Source of the DNA: Phyllobacterium chamaecytisi
GTDB taxonomy: Bacteria > Pseudomonadota > Alphaproteobacteria > Rhizobiales > Rhizobiaceae
DNA: 57,798 bases
Direction of reading: 5' to 3'
Assembly (NCBI RefSeq): GCF_020164455.1
Contig: NZ_JAIQWW010000028.1
Location: 1 to 57,798, forward strand
Part shown: piece after piece, positions 18,386 to 25,705 of the stretch
Numbering within the stretch: position 1 is the first letter of the stretch
Layout of the letters: every line of letters starts with the position of its first letter
Program-made: the position numbers and the translations under genes
Notes under the pieces: model-generated
Told to the model about the DNA's origin: nothing
Databases searched by the model: none
The model's input: the letters and a program-made list of their open reading frames with translations, nothing else

Positions 18386-18413
18386 TAGATTGGGCAAGGC
18401 GCTGGTTTATTCC
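18386..18413 (-). promoter_or_regulatory. Putative ECF-sigma promoter for the MBL/TPR/DoxX operon
   Basis: On the minus strand GGAAT (18413-18409) is followed after exactly 19 nt by TCTA (18389-18386). This places a start site about 65 nt upstream of the MBL-fold gene. The plus-strand element at 18582-18609 has the same two boxes and the same spacing. The form is like sigma-E-type promoters (GGAA... and TCTA). Seen by eye only. Confidence 0.5.
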
Positions 18414-18581
18414 GTGAAGCCCAGCCTAAATAAATAAGTCGTTGAAATGGCTAGACTATATTTGCGGCAAACGCGTTTGGCGCGTTCAATCGACCGGATT
18501 AGACATAAGCCATCGACGCGTGCATCGTTGCTGCGCGTCAAACTGTTCAATCGGGTCGCGCAGTAAAAATATTTGAAATAG

Positions 18582-18609
18582 GGAATATTTTAAGCGCTGA
18601 TTTGATCTA
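18582..18609 (+). promoter_or_regulatory. Putative ECF-sigma autoregulated promoter
   Basis: GGAAT (18582-18586), 19 nt, then TCTA (18606-18609), facing the sigma factor gene. It is identical in boxes and spacing to the divergent element at 18386-18413. It would start transcription near 18617. Confidence 0.5.
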
Positions 18610-18843
18610 GGTGTTGAGCGTCGTGGGCGAGGAGCTTTCACGGCATGAGGCAATCGCCTGAAAGATGAAAAGATAGAAGCCATGCGTTCAGCACACACAT
18701 CTGCATTCTATATGGAATCGTTATTCGCAGGGATTGGTACATATCTTGGAGCAAAACTGAGGCGTTCTGCTTGGACGATTCTGATCAACAACAGCCATCG
18801 CACGCGGCAGATTTCGCCAGACTTCAGGAATGAGGCGTTGGCG

Positions 18844-19443
18844 ATGGTGTCGTCACTGGCAAGCAGTCAAACCAGCTCGCGATCTGCAAACTCTGACAGA
18901 TCGCTCTTGTTCCAAGATCTGATTATTCCGCATTTGGATGCCGCCTATAATTTTGCGCGCTATCTCAGCCGGGATGCAGACGCGGCGCAGGATATAGTGC
19001 AAGAGGCATTTTTGCGGGCCTATCGTAACTTCGATGGTTACCATGGCGGCGATCCCCGCTCCTGGATCTTTGCGATTGTACGAAATTGTTTCCATGCCTG
19101 GTCACACGACCTGAGACGCAAGCATCGCTTCGAGATGCCTTTGACAGATGGATTTCACGATGGCGGGCCTTCCGCGCCGTCCGTGCATGACATTGCTTCA
19201 GAGGAGGACACTCCAGAAATTGCGCTAATGCGTACGTCTCAATCGGAGTGCGTTCGCTCCGTCATCAGTGAACTGCCCGTCGACCTGCGCGAAATCTTGG
19301 TCCTGCGCGAGCTCGAACAACTATCATACCGGCAGATTGCGGACATCATTGACTTGCCTCTAGGCACGGTCATGTCGCGCCTCGCCCGGGCCAGGCGAGC
19401 ATTTGGCAAATTATGGCATAACACAAACCCGGGAGAGGAATAA
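18844..19443 (+). CDS. ECF-type RNA polymerase sigma factor
   Basis: A 199-aa protein from the ATG at 18844. Region 2 reads LDAAYNFARYLSRDADAAQDIVQEAF, followed by GDPRSWIFAIVRNCF. Region 4 reads LPVDLREILVLRELEQLSYRQIADI and PLGTVMSRLARARR. The two-region architecture is that of an extracytoplasmic-function sigma factor. An in-frame ATG at 18682 would add 54 residues without recognisable homology; with a transcript starting near 18617 either start is possible. The zinc anti-sigma gene begins 5 nt after the stop. It likely activates both its own operon and the divergent one. Confidence 0.93.
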   Translation: MVSSLASSQTSSRSANSDRSLLFQDLIIPHLDAAYNFARYLSRDADAAQDIVQEAFLRAYRNFDGYHGGDPRSWIFAIVRNCFHAWSHDLRRKHRFEMPLTDGFHDGGPSAPSVHDIASEEDTPEIALMRTSQSECVRSVISELPVDLREILVLRELEQLSYRQIADIIDLPLGTVMSRLARARRAFGKLWHNTNPGEE

Positions 19444-19448
19444 GTACG

Positions 19449-20237
19449 ATGGCCGATTCCCAAAATTGCCCCGACTGGGTTGTTATGATGCATGGTTACC
19501 TCGATGGTGAACTCGATGCGGTCCATTCCTTGAAGTTTGAGCAACACCTCGAAAGTTGCGACAATTGCTCCAAGCAATTGGAAAAAGCTCAACGATTACG
19601 GCAAGTCATCGGTCAGGACGGTGTGAGCTGGCGCATGCCGGCCGATGTCCGCGAGCGGGTCCTCGCAACCGTGGCGCATCAGGCGACCTATGCATACCAC
19701 ATTGGAAAATCGAGCGCGTTCGCCAATTGGCTCAATTTCCTAAAGCGCTGGAGCTATATCCCATCGCTTGCAGGCATAGCGGCGAGTCTTTTTCTCGTAT
19801 TCTCCCTGCCGCCCCAGGAGGGATCGCTTCAGAACCAACTTGTTGCAAGTCATGTCAGGTCGCTGCTCGCCAATCATCTGACCGATGTGCAAACGTCAGA
19901 TCAGCACACCGTCAAACCTTGGTTCAATGGAAAGATTGATTTTTCTCCACCGGTTGTTGATTTGGCGACACAAGGCTTTCCACTCGTAGGAGGGCGTGTG
20001 GACTATGTTGACGGAAAGGTCGTAGCAGCGCTCATATATCGCCGGCATGCCCACGTCATCAATCTGTTCATTTGGCCTTCGACAAAGCTCGATCTCAGCA
20101 GCGCTTCTTACGACGGATACAATCTTGTCAAATGGACCGACAAAGGACTGGCTTTTTGGGCGGTTTCTGATGTTGGGGCGGAGGACCTTGCATCTTTTCG
20201 CCAACTGTTTTTGGGAGCTGCCGGAAAATTGAATTGA
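19449..20237 (+). CDS. Zinc-binding transmembrane anti-sigma factor
   Basis: A 262-aa protein. Residues 1-60 carry a ZAS-type zinc finger (MMHGYLDGELDAVHSLKFEQ, then HLESCDNC, giving H-x3-C-x2-C). A single membrane helix lies near residues 97-118 (IPSLAGIAASLFLVFSLP). The C-terminal ~140 residues are a periplasmic sensor domain (RVDYVDGKVVAALIYRRHAH, then LVKWTDKGLAFWAVSD). It should hold the upstream sigma factor at the membrane until a periplasmic or redox signal releases it. It is co-transcribed with the sigma gene. Confidence 0.92.
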   Translation: MADSQNCPDWVVMMHGYLDGELDAVHSLKFEQHLESCDNCSKQLEKAQRLRQVIGQDGVSWRMPADVRERVLATVAHQATYAYHIGKSSAFANWLNFLKRWSYIPSLAGIAASLFLVFSLPPQEGSLQNQLVASHVRSLLANHLTDVQTSDQHTVKPWFNGKIDFSPPVVDLATQGFPLVGGRVDYVDGKVVAALIYRRHAHVINLFIWPSTKLDLSSASYDGYNLVKWTDKGLAFWAVSDVGAEDLASFRQLFLGAAGKLN

Positions 20238-20444
20238 TCAGGCGCGGCTTGCCAAAATGCAAGGGTAGCTGACACCCATCGTCGATGTGACGACTTGTTG
20301 CCGGAAACTCCAGACCCGCCGGCAACAAGCTCAAATCAGCGCTCGGTGTCATTCTTATTGGGACCATGTGGAGAAAAACAACTCTGCGGTCGGGCGCGAA
20401 TTCGGCGAGGGCTGGGGCGCATGCAACGAAAACGAGGCGGTACG

Positions 20445-20738
20445 ATGAGCCAGGCGCGACTGAAAGGCTGCCCCGAATGGCGCGTGATGCTGCATGGTTT
20501 CGTCGACGGCGAATTCGATCCCGCGCATGCATCGCAGTTTAAGGATCACCTTGCCACCTGTCCGGGCTGCCGGACGGCGATGGAACAGGTGCGGGTCGAG
20601 AGGACGGTCATGAACCAGGATAATGTGAAATGGCGCCCGCCCCAAGTATTGCGGGCTCAGGTTCTTTCGATGCACGTCTTCGAGCAGCGCCAGCAGTCGC
20701 AGAAACCCGGCTGGCGGCGCGCGCTCGGCCTGAAGTAA
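20445..20738 (+). pseudogene. Truncated second anti-sigma factor (zinc-finger part only)
   Basis: The 97-aa frame from the ATG at 20445 (GAGGCGG upstream) reads CPEWRVMLHGFVDGEFDPAH, then FKDHLATCPGCRTAMEQV. This is the same ZAS module as in the gene just upstream. It stops at 20738 before any membrane or sensor domain. It may be a relic of a tandem duplication, or a short soluble anti-sigma factor that still binds the sigma factor. A clear ribosome-binding site leaves the second option open. Confidence 0.6.
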
Positions 20739-21285
20739 TTGAGCCTTGTGGCTTCGGTTGCAGCGCTTGCCGCAATCGCCAGCGCCGATAGTAAAGCGAG
20801 GCCGCTGAGGCAATGGCGGCGCCGAGCCCAACAACCCAGTATTCAATGTGCTCCTCCTTGTACAGGAACGACATTATCAAAACAACGGGTTGGTGCTGCC
20901 TACACTAAGGAGCGTGGGTTCGATTCCCATCAAGGCGGGCATTTGAAGTGAGATTTCCAATGAGCCATGGATATACATCATGTACCGTCACTGCGGCAAC
21001 TGAACTAATGCCATCAATGACCGAGATGGGGCCGATTCCGGTCAGGCAGCTTTCAAGAACAGCCCTGCGAAAGCAGCCGTTTAGGTCGGCTGTCGTGGTT
21101 TCTGGGTCTGGCCATAGCGGTCACTTGTCAGTCGTTGGATGCAGCGGCGAAAACTGCTGACTCGGCGGCAAGGCGCGATTGTAATACGCTCCGGACAAGG
21201 CACAAGCTAAGTTCTAACCGGCGCTAAATATTTACGGCGGGAACGCACGTCGTGTACAAGGCCGGTGCTTTGCAATTAATTGAAT
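20739..21285. other. Intergenic, no supported gene
   Basis: About 550 bases. A minus-strand frame at 20740-20874 could encode a small one-helix protein (IEYWVVGLGAAIASAASLYYR) but its start is unclear. A tRNA T-arm-like hairpin at 20914-20930 is not part of a complete tRNA. Confidence 0.4.
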
Positions 21286-21307
21286 GGGAAGGTGGACTCA
21301 CCTTCCC
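21286..21307 (-). terminator. Hairpin downstream of the small lipoprotein gene
   Basis: A perfect 9-bp stem (GGGAAGGTG / CACCTTCCC) with a GACT loop starts 19 nt past the lipoprotein stop on the minus strand. The sequence after it is A/T-rich rather than a pure T tract, so it may terminate only moderately. Confidence 0.55.
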
Positions 21308-21325
21308 ATAACACAGAAGCAGCCT

Positions 21326-21454
21326 TTATTTATACACTGGCGCTGCAGTCGGTTCTGCCATTGGCGGAGGCGCTTTTCCTTTGCCGATTGATCCGCAGGC
21401 ACTTAAACTCATAGCTGTTAGTACGGCTACGACGGTGATCAGAGCTCTATTCAT
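21326..21454 (-). CDS. Very small lipoprotein (42 aa)
   Basis: The ATG at 21454 has AAAAGGATC upstream. The product is a typical lipoprotein signal with lipobox LSAC (MNRALITVVAVLTAMSLSAC) followed by a Gly/Lys/Pro-rich mature tail of about 23 residues ending PTAAPVYK. A hairpin terminator follows. The size, lipobox and own terminator argue for a real gene. Function unknown. Confidence 0.65.
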   Translation of the reverse strand: MNRALITVVAVLTAMSLSACGSIGKGKAPPPMAEPTAAPVYK

Positions 21455-21650
21455 TCGAAGATCCTTTTCATCAAGTTGAAGTATGCCAACCACTCTAGGC
21501 TACTATGGCAAGTGTTAAGAACTGGTCGTCGGATCGAGAACGTATGAATAGCGCCCATAACCACACTTAGTTCTTTCGAGGCGCTGTGCGGACCGCGACC
21601 GCTAAGCTTTCTTCTCAATGGACCGCTTCGAGGAGGCAGTAGTCGCTTTC

Positions 21651-21718
21651 ATGCTCCTCCAGCCGAGACTATGTTACTGTATCAAATACCCGCGTATTTC
21701 GCCCGCACTCGTCCCAGA
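21651..21718 (+). repeat. 68-bp dispersed repeat, copy 1
   Basis: Matches 25638-25705 in the same orientation with one visible mismatch (T/C). It begins ATGCTCCTCCAGCCGAGAC and ends GCACTCGTCCCAGA. It contains AAATAC-CCGC-GTATTT, a small inverted repeat. It lies just outside the 3' end of the truncated integrase gene. Confidence 0.8.
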
Positions 21719-21793
21719 ATGTGGACTTATAGGCATTTCAAATGGTTACGTCGCAATTTCTCAAACATGGAACCCAGAAATCGCACTGCTTTC

Positions 21794-22462
21794 TCAAACG
21801 GTACGGTCCGGCTTGCGTTGCAGGTCGACGATCTTTGTTTGTTGTTCAACGTTCGTCTTCAAAGCGTTTCGCCTTTCGACATTGGCGCGACGCAATTGCA
21901 TTGCCTGTACAGCAGCGCGCTGCCGTTCCATGTCCCTGACGTAGTGATCGACATTTTTACTCGACATATGGCCGCTGATCGACATGATCTGCAGTACGTT
22001 GCCGCCACCTTCTGCAATGGCGTTGATGCTGCCCTTGCGCAGTCCATGGCCGGAATAGGCCTCCTCGTAAGTATCCATGCCTTTCTCATAAACGGGGAGA
22101 CCGGCGGCAATACATGCGAGACGCATAATGATGTTGTAGGACGACTTTCCTAGTGGCCAACCACGGCGACTGCGGAGGATGAAATCGTGATCGCGTCGAT
22201 GTTCGAAGTTATATTTGATCCTTCCCGTTGAGTTGCGAACCTCACGTCGCATTATCCTTGTGGCCTCCTCTAAATCAAAGCTCATTTTATAAGCGTCGAG
22301 CGCTTCCTGCAATTCGGGGTCCACAGGAATCAGAACGGTCGCTTTGGTTTTTTGCTGCGACGGCACGTGGATGGCACGATAGATGGCGGCGCGGATGTTT
22401 CGTCCGTATTTCTGCCGTCGAGCGCGCCGGGAATGCGCAGTTTGAACGACGGGCATCAGCAA
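21794..22462 (-). pseudogene. Tyrosine recombinase/integrase, catalytic C-terminal part
   Basis: The 222-aa frame contains TVLIPVDPELQEAL, then GHGLRKGSINAIAEGG (the H-x-x-R box), then ISGHMSSKNVDHYVRDMERQ (the conserved His and the nucleophilic Tyr). The first catalytic Arg box and the N-terminal DNA-binding domains are missing, so the protein is only about the last half of a phage/ICE-type integrase. Probably inactive and a remnant of a mobile island. Confidence 0.75.
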
Positions 22463-22614
22463 GCAAACTGTTCCCGGGTATTTCCCTCGTGAGCGTTGGC
22501 ACTCTCGCTAATCCAACCCTTAAAACGCGTTCCTTGGCCCGCTGTGTGGCAATGACGGTGGCTTGTGGCGCAGTTACTCCATCCTCTCAGTGTCTTTGTG
22601 GTATGTATCGGCGC

Positions 22615-22836
22615 ATGAAAGAATCGCGCAAGGCACAGATCATACTTCGGGCGACGTTCTACAACGGCTTGGCCATTACTCTGTTTGCTGTCGGCGGACT
22701 CGGCTCTTATTTCTTTTTTGCCAGGTTCAGTCATGATCGGTTATGGGGCCTTGTCATCCTAGCATCGGCGCTTCTCGTCAGCATTATTCTGCATCAAATA
22801 GGCTACCGGCATCTGCGCAGGCTGGACGAGGATTAG
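22615..22836 (+). CDS. Small two-helix membrane protein
   Basis: A 73-aa protein (ATG 22615; an in-frame ATG at 22603 is possible). It has two membrane segments, NGLAITLFAVGGLGSYFFFA and LWGLVILASALLVSIILHQI, and a basic/acidic tail. It follows a 3'-truncated integrase on the other strand. No family recognised. Confidence 0.5.
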   Translation: MKESRKAQIILRATFYNGLAITLFAVGGLGSYFFFARFSHDRLWGLVILASALLVSIILHQIGYRHLRRLDED

Positions 22837-22855
22837 ATTGCCGGGACTTCCGGCG

Positions 22856-23083
22856 TTATCCGCGCGCGCTGCGAGCGGGCCTTCCACTGCCAGGGGTCCA
22901 AAAGAGACTGTGCTTCTGCCAAGCGATGATAAGCTGATCCTCAATGTCGCCAGCGTCGCGGTGCGGAAAGCGGTACCGCAGCAAATCTGCGAGAGCAGCG
23001 CGATCCATAGTGTCCGGCCTTATCGCCTCGGCCATCTGCACATGCTTAATAATCTCGTCTATGAGTTTCTCATCGTCGGTCAT
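22856..23083 (-). CDS. Small hypothetical protein, third gene of a coupled operon
   Basis: A 75-aa acidic-to-neutral helical protein (MTDDEKLIDEIIKHVQMAEA...). Its ATG overlaps the upstream gene's stop in an ATGA, implying translational coupling. The C-terminal residues are Pro/Arg-rich. No known domain. Confidence 0.55.
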   Translation of the reverse strand: MTDDEKLIDEIIKHVQMAEAIRPDTMDRAALADLLRYRFPHRDAGDIEDQLIIAWQKHSLFWTPGSGRPARSARG

Positions 23084-23364
23084 TTAGTTTTAGTCCCCCG
23101 TTCGTGGGAGAATATCAGAAGCGTTAGGGATCGCAACGATGGATAAATCCAGCTTGATCGCACCTTCATCCACCCCAAAACTGGCGAGCCAACGACGATG
23201 GATACTGTCGTTAACAACAGTAAGGATACTGCGGAAATCCGCAGTGAGCGTTCGTCACTGGAGGTTCCGCCAGTGAGAAAAGCATGATAAATTAGATGAT
23301 AGTTTACCCATCTGGCCCAGTGCCATGCAGACAAGCCGCCCGACCGCTGGTCGCGCACGATCAC
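23080..23364 (-). CDS. Small membrane protein, second gene of a coupled operon
   Basis: A 94-aa protein starting with GTG in a GTGA overlap with the stop of the gene before it. It has one hydrophobic segment (ISAVSLLLLTTVSIVVGSPVLGW). Its first codons lie in a ~57-bp repeat shared with 24259-24318. No family recognised. The back-to-back 4-nt overlaps are the main evidence that it is translated. Confidence 0.5.
   Translation of the reverse strand: MIVRDQRSGGLSAWHWARWVNYHLIYHAFLTGGTSSDERSLRISAVSLLLLTTVSIVVGSPVLGWMKVRSSWIYPSLRSLTLLIFSHERGTKTK
23300..23356. repeat. Diverged ~57-bp repeat, copy 1
   Basis: Matches 24259-24318 in the same orientation at about 75-80% by eye. The shared core is GCCCAGTGCCATGCAG, followed by similar CCGCC.GACCGCTG sequence. 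It covers the start of the GTG-initiated small membrane protein gene. Confidence 0.55.
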
Positions 23365-23576
23365 ATTTGAGGCTCCCCGCGCAACGCGACGATTATGCGG
23401 TGTACTTCCGTCAGTCCCCAGCCCGCCCGAAGCGCTGCAGCAACCAACGGCTGGACATCGGCTTCGGCGCCAAGCGCCATTACGCTTTCCCGTAACGCAT
23501 CTGCCAAGTCGGTTTCGCGCTCGACGTAAAACCCTGTTCGAGGTGGCGGTTGGATAGGGCCGAGTGTGTCAGCCAT
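23361..23576 (-). CDS. Small conserved protein, first gene of a coupled operon; broken paralog at 38367
   Basis: A 71-aa protein: a Pro-rich start (MADTLGPIQPPPRTGFYVER) and a helical domain (DVQPLVAAALRAGWGLTEVH). A closely related sequence at 38367-38577 has a frameshift in the Pro repeat. The two copies and the coupled downstream genes support a real gene. The compact helical domain suggests a small regulatory or phage-type protein, but function is unknown. Confidence 0.6.
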   Translation of the reverse strand: MADTLGPIQPPPRTGFYVERETDLADALRESVMALGAEADVQPLVAAALRAGWGLTEVHRIIVALRGEPQM

Positions 23577-23724
23577 GGCAAGCGAAAACTATCAAGGGCG
23601 GCTCCGGTGATTGGAAAACTAAGAACTGCCGACCGGGGAGAAGGTTCCATGCGCCTCGTTTATCCACCGGGGGCACCACGGATCTAATGTCCGTTTGACG
23701 TAGTTTTGCAAACGAACGTCGCGG

Positions 23725-23772
23725 CCCAGCCCCCGCAGAGTCCACAAGCCATGCGGGCTGGGTCTCTTTATT
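23725..23772 (+). terminator. Rho-independent terminator-like hairpin
   Basis: CCCAGCCCCCGCA (23725-23737) pairs with TGCGGGCTGGG (23752-23762) with a 2-nt bulge and is followed by TCTCTTTATTT. No plus-strand protein gene ends here, so it may close a non-coding transcript. Confidence 0.5.
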
Positions 23773-23896
23773 TCCGCCCCAAAAGGGGACTCTCCGAGCC
23801 CGCTTCAGGGAAACCCCGGATTGTGGCCCGCTTTCTCGCAGCGTAGGTTATCGGGTAAGCGAACGGCCTTACCCCGCCGACGCCATCATTTACCCC

Positions 23897-23949
23897 CCGC
23901 CGCTGCGGCCCGCCCCGAGGCCAAGGCGGCGGTTTTTTTACTTAAGCAA
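23897..23949 (+). terminator. Strong Rho-independent terminator-like hairpin
   Basis: CCGCCGC (23897-23903) pairs with GCGGCGG (23936-23942), with a further small hairpin inside the loop. It is followed at once by seven T residues (23943-23949). No protein gene ends just upstream; the XRE regulator gene starts 34 nt later. Confidence 0.6.
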
Positions 23950-23982
23950 TCCTTTAACCGGCGGCATGGTTCTTTCGCCACG

Positions 23983-24234
23983 ATGATAACGGTAACGCGA
24001 AATTCGGCAGCAGCCGCCATTAATAAAGACCTTGGCGCAAAGCTGAGGGGCTTCCGTTTGGCCGCTGGCCTCAGCCAAATCGACCTCGGCGCTTCCATGG
24101 GAATTTCGGGAACGCAAATCCAAAAGTACGAGGGCGGCAGCAATCGCATGGCCGTCTCGACTTTGATACAGTTTTGCGGGGTCCTGCAACTGGACCTGTC
24201 GGCGTTCCTTGGAGATTACCTCGCCAAGCGATGA
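23983..24234 (+). CDS. XRE-family HTH transcriptional regulator
   Basis: An 83-aa protein made of one Cro/C1-type helix-turn-helix: LGAKLRGFRLAAGLSQIDLG, then MGISGTQIQKYEGGSNRMAV, then a closing helix. ATG 23983 or 23986. It should bind DNA as a dimer. It is typical of phage or plasmid repressors and of rhizobial accessory regions. It follows two terminator hairpins. Confidence 0.85.
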   Translation: MITVTRNSAAAAINKDLGAKLRGFRLAAGLSQIDLGASMGISGTQIQKYEGGSNRMAVSTLIQFCGVLQLDLSAFLGDYLAKR

Positions 24235-24258
24235 CAAACTGGCACCGACGCGGCGGAT

Positions 24259-24318
24259 GAGTTTACCGCGACCCTAGCCCAGTGCCATGCAGCAGACCGC
24301 CTGACCGCTGTTCCCGCG
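24259..24318. repeat. Diverged ~57-bp repeat, copy 2
   Basis: Counterpart of 23300-23356. Here it lies just past the XRE gene and no coupled ORF survives. Confidence 0.55.
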
Positions 24319-24380
24319 CAATGACTTCCTGAACGGCGGCATTAATCCATCGTCGACCGCTTTGGCGGTTGGTTCCCGCT

Positions 24381-24580
24381 ATGAAAGCATTCTTTACGAA
24401 GCAAGCGTTGCTTTTGGGTGCACTGGCGATGGCGGGATGCCAATCCCGACCGCCGCTGAAGCAAATGTCCTATAGTCAGTTGGGACGCTTGCGGAGCAAA
24501 TCGAGCCAACGTGCACTACCCAAGGTAACAAGCAGGGGGAATTTTTCGGTTTAACAGGTCGAATGCCTTAAGTACATTAA
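24381..24580 (+). pseudogene. Small lipoprotein gene with frameshift
   Basis: ATG 24381 begins a clear lipoprotein signal (MKAFFTKQALLLGALAMAGC). After MSYSQLG the annotated frame becomes Arg/Ser-rich and stops at 24554. Shifting by one base near 24485 gives TLAEQIEPTCTTQGNKQGEFFG, with a Cys and the composition of related rhizobial small lipoproteins, ending about 24574. I infer a one-base deletion. If the shorter frame is used, a 57-aa lipoprotein is still made. Confidence 0.45.
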
Positions 24581-24810
24581 TCGCAGTGTCAACGCCTTCA
24601 TAGCGCCATTCCGGTGCCTGCCGCCAAATGAGCATTGCATGACAAACTGGACGAGCGCTTGAACTTCCTGCGCCTTCAATTGTTTCCGGGTCTTTTCAAT
24701 TGAGATGATGAACGGCAACGGTTTCCAGCAGCGAACGTGCCAGCACCATACAGGCCAGCGTATTGCCTTGCTGCCATTGTTCGATAGTGGCATCGGCCAG
24801 ATCGACAACG
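24550..24810 (-). pseudogene. Remnant of an unidentified soluble protein gene
   Basis: On the minus strand, coding-like pieces appear in different frames: GNTLACMVLARSLLETVAV, QALVQFVMQCSFGG and EWRYEGVDTAINVLKAFDLL. They are in a plausible collinear order but need at least two frame changes. I do not recognise the family. It overlaps the end of the lipoprotein remnant on the other strand. Confidence 0.35.
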
Positions 24811-25001
24811 CGGTGTGGAAAACTTTGCCGGAGGACTGCATATTTCCATGCGAGGTTGGACCGCTAAAGGTCACCAGTCACCGTTGGCACGGCAACGCAT
24901 TGCCAACGAAGCTCATCCATCGCTTCGTTAATCTCGCTCGTTGTGGCCCAGTCACCACCTGCCCCCTCGACAACAGCTCTGGTAAAACCCATCTAGGGTT
25001 C

Positions 25002-25187
25002 TCAGTCCATTCCGCGCTTGCGCAGTGCCTCTTCGAGCTTCTCCTTGATATACTCCTCACAGCGATGCGGGAACTGCGCGTGAATGTCCTTCACTTCTTT
25101 CGACATATACCGGATATCGAGATCAGCAGCCCTGGCACGTTCTGCCCGCCTGTCGATCTCTGCCAATAATTCTGCATTTTGGCTCAT
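25002..25187 (-). CDS. Small helical hypothetical protein
   Basis: A 61-aa highly charged, probably all-helical protein (MSQNAELLAEIDRRAERARA, then EEYIKEKLEEALRKRGMD). No domain recognised. Its start lies inside the end of the upstream minus-strand frame. Confidence 0.45.
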   Translation of the reverse strand: MSQNAELLAEIDRRAERARAADLDIRYMSKEVKDIHAQFPHRCEEYIKEKLEEALRKRGMD

Positions 25188-25473
25188 CGTTCGTTCCTAC
25201 CTTGGAGGCGAGCATAACAGACTTCGCGTGGACTTCCGACCATCCATGATGGAGCATCCAATCCGCGATGCACAGGCCCAACGCAAAGCCTTCGCTTGCG
25301 CTTTCGGAACCGACGAGTGCGGACAGCGTTTCCACTGGGTCTCTTGGGCTGCGAGGGTCCGCCAAATGATCGCGCTTCTGATGATCTTCGGAATGACACT
25401 TGTGTTCGGTGTCTATGCTGTCGCGCTTGTCGTCGGGCTCTGGAGAACCGCAAGGCACTACTATGTCGGGCAT
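25123..25473 (-). CDS. Uncertain small ORF resembling the 23361 family
   Basis: The best coding-like stretch is ALGLCIADWMLHHGWSEVHA, which by eye recalls LVAAALRAGWGLTEVHRII of the small protein at 23361-23576. The start is unclear, and the frame overlaps a possible membrane microprotein on the other strand and the next gene downstream. Probably a decayed or frameshifted relative. Confidence 0.3.
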   Translation of the reverse strand: MPDIVVPCGSPEPDDKRDSIDTEHKCHSEDHQKRDHLADPRSPRDPVETLSALVGSESASEGFALGLCIADWMLHHGWSEVHAKSVMLASKVGTNDEPKCRIIGRDRQAGRTCQGC

Positions 25474-25482
25474 AACACTTAG
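25366..25482 (+). CDS. Possible membrane microprotein (38 aa)
   Basis: ATG 25366 opens a 38-residue frame that is almost entirely one membrane helix (MIALLMIFGMTLVFGVYAVA) with a short basic tail. No strong ribosome-binding site. It overlaps a minus-strand frame, so only one of the two is likely real. Confidence 0.25.
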   Translation: MIALLMIFGMTLVFGVYAVALVVGLWRTARHYYVGHNT

Positions 25483-25559
25483 ATGCTTTGCAGCACGGTC
25501 TCGTCGTCGGCGTTCATTTGATCGACCTCAACATCGAGATGCCATCGGCCGCCTTCATT

Positions 25560-25608
25560 GCCAGCGATCCGCAGATGCAGCTGGCATTGAATCGAAATGG
25601 TCCATTCG
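25560..25608 (-). pseudogene. Inverted 5' fragment of an Orn/Lys/Arg-type decarboxylase gene
   Basis: On the minus strand the 49 bases read MDHFDSMPAASADRWQ. The intact decarboxylase has IDHFFSMPAARADRWR at its residues ~12-27. The nucleotide match is about 42 of 50 positions with 26155-26204 in inverted orientation. No other part of the gene follows, so it is a small duplicated and inverted scrap about 500 bases upstream of the intact gene. Confidence 0.6.
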
Positions 25609-25637
25609 CCTCTCGGTAGGTCTTGAAACATCCCGCA

Positions 25638-25705
25638 ATGCTCCTCCAGCCGAGACTATGTTACTGTATCAAACACCCGCGTATTTCGCCCGCACTCGTC
25701 CCAGA
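25638..25705 (+). repeat. 68-bp dispersed repeat, copy 2
   Basis: Same sequence as 21651-21718 apart from one visible mismatch, same orientation, about 4 kb away. It abuts the inverted decarboxylase fragment. Confidence 0.8.

Noticed and set aside
20740..20874. Minus-strand frame with a possible membrane helix (IEYWVVGLGAAIASAASLYYR)
   Set aside because: A strong AAGGAGG lies inside the frame but points to starts in other frames. The reading frame cannot be chosen.
20914..20940. tRNA-like T-arm (GTGGGTTCGATTCCCAT)
   Set aside because: No matching acceptor, D or anticodon arms within 90 bases upstream. At most the 3' scrap of a tRNA used as an integration site; too weak to call.
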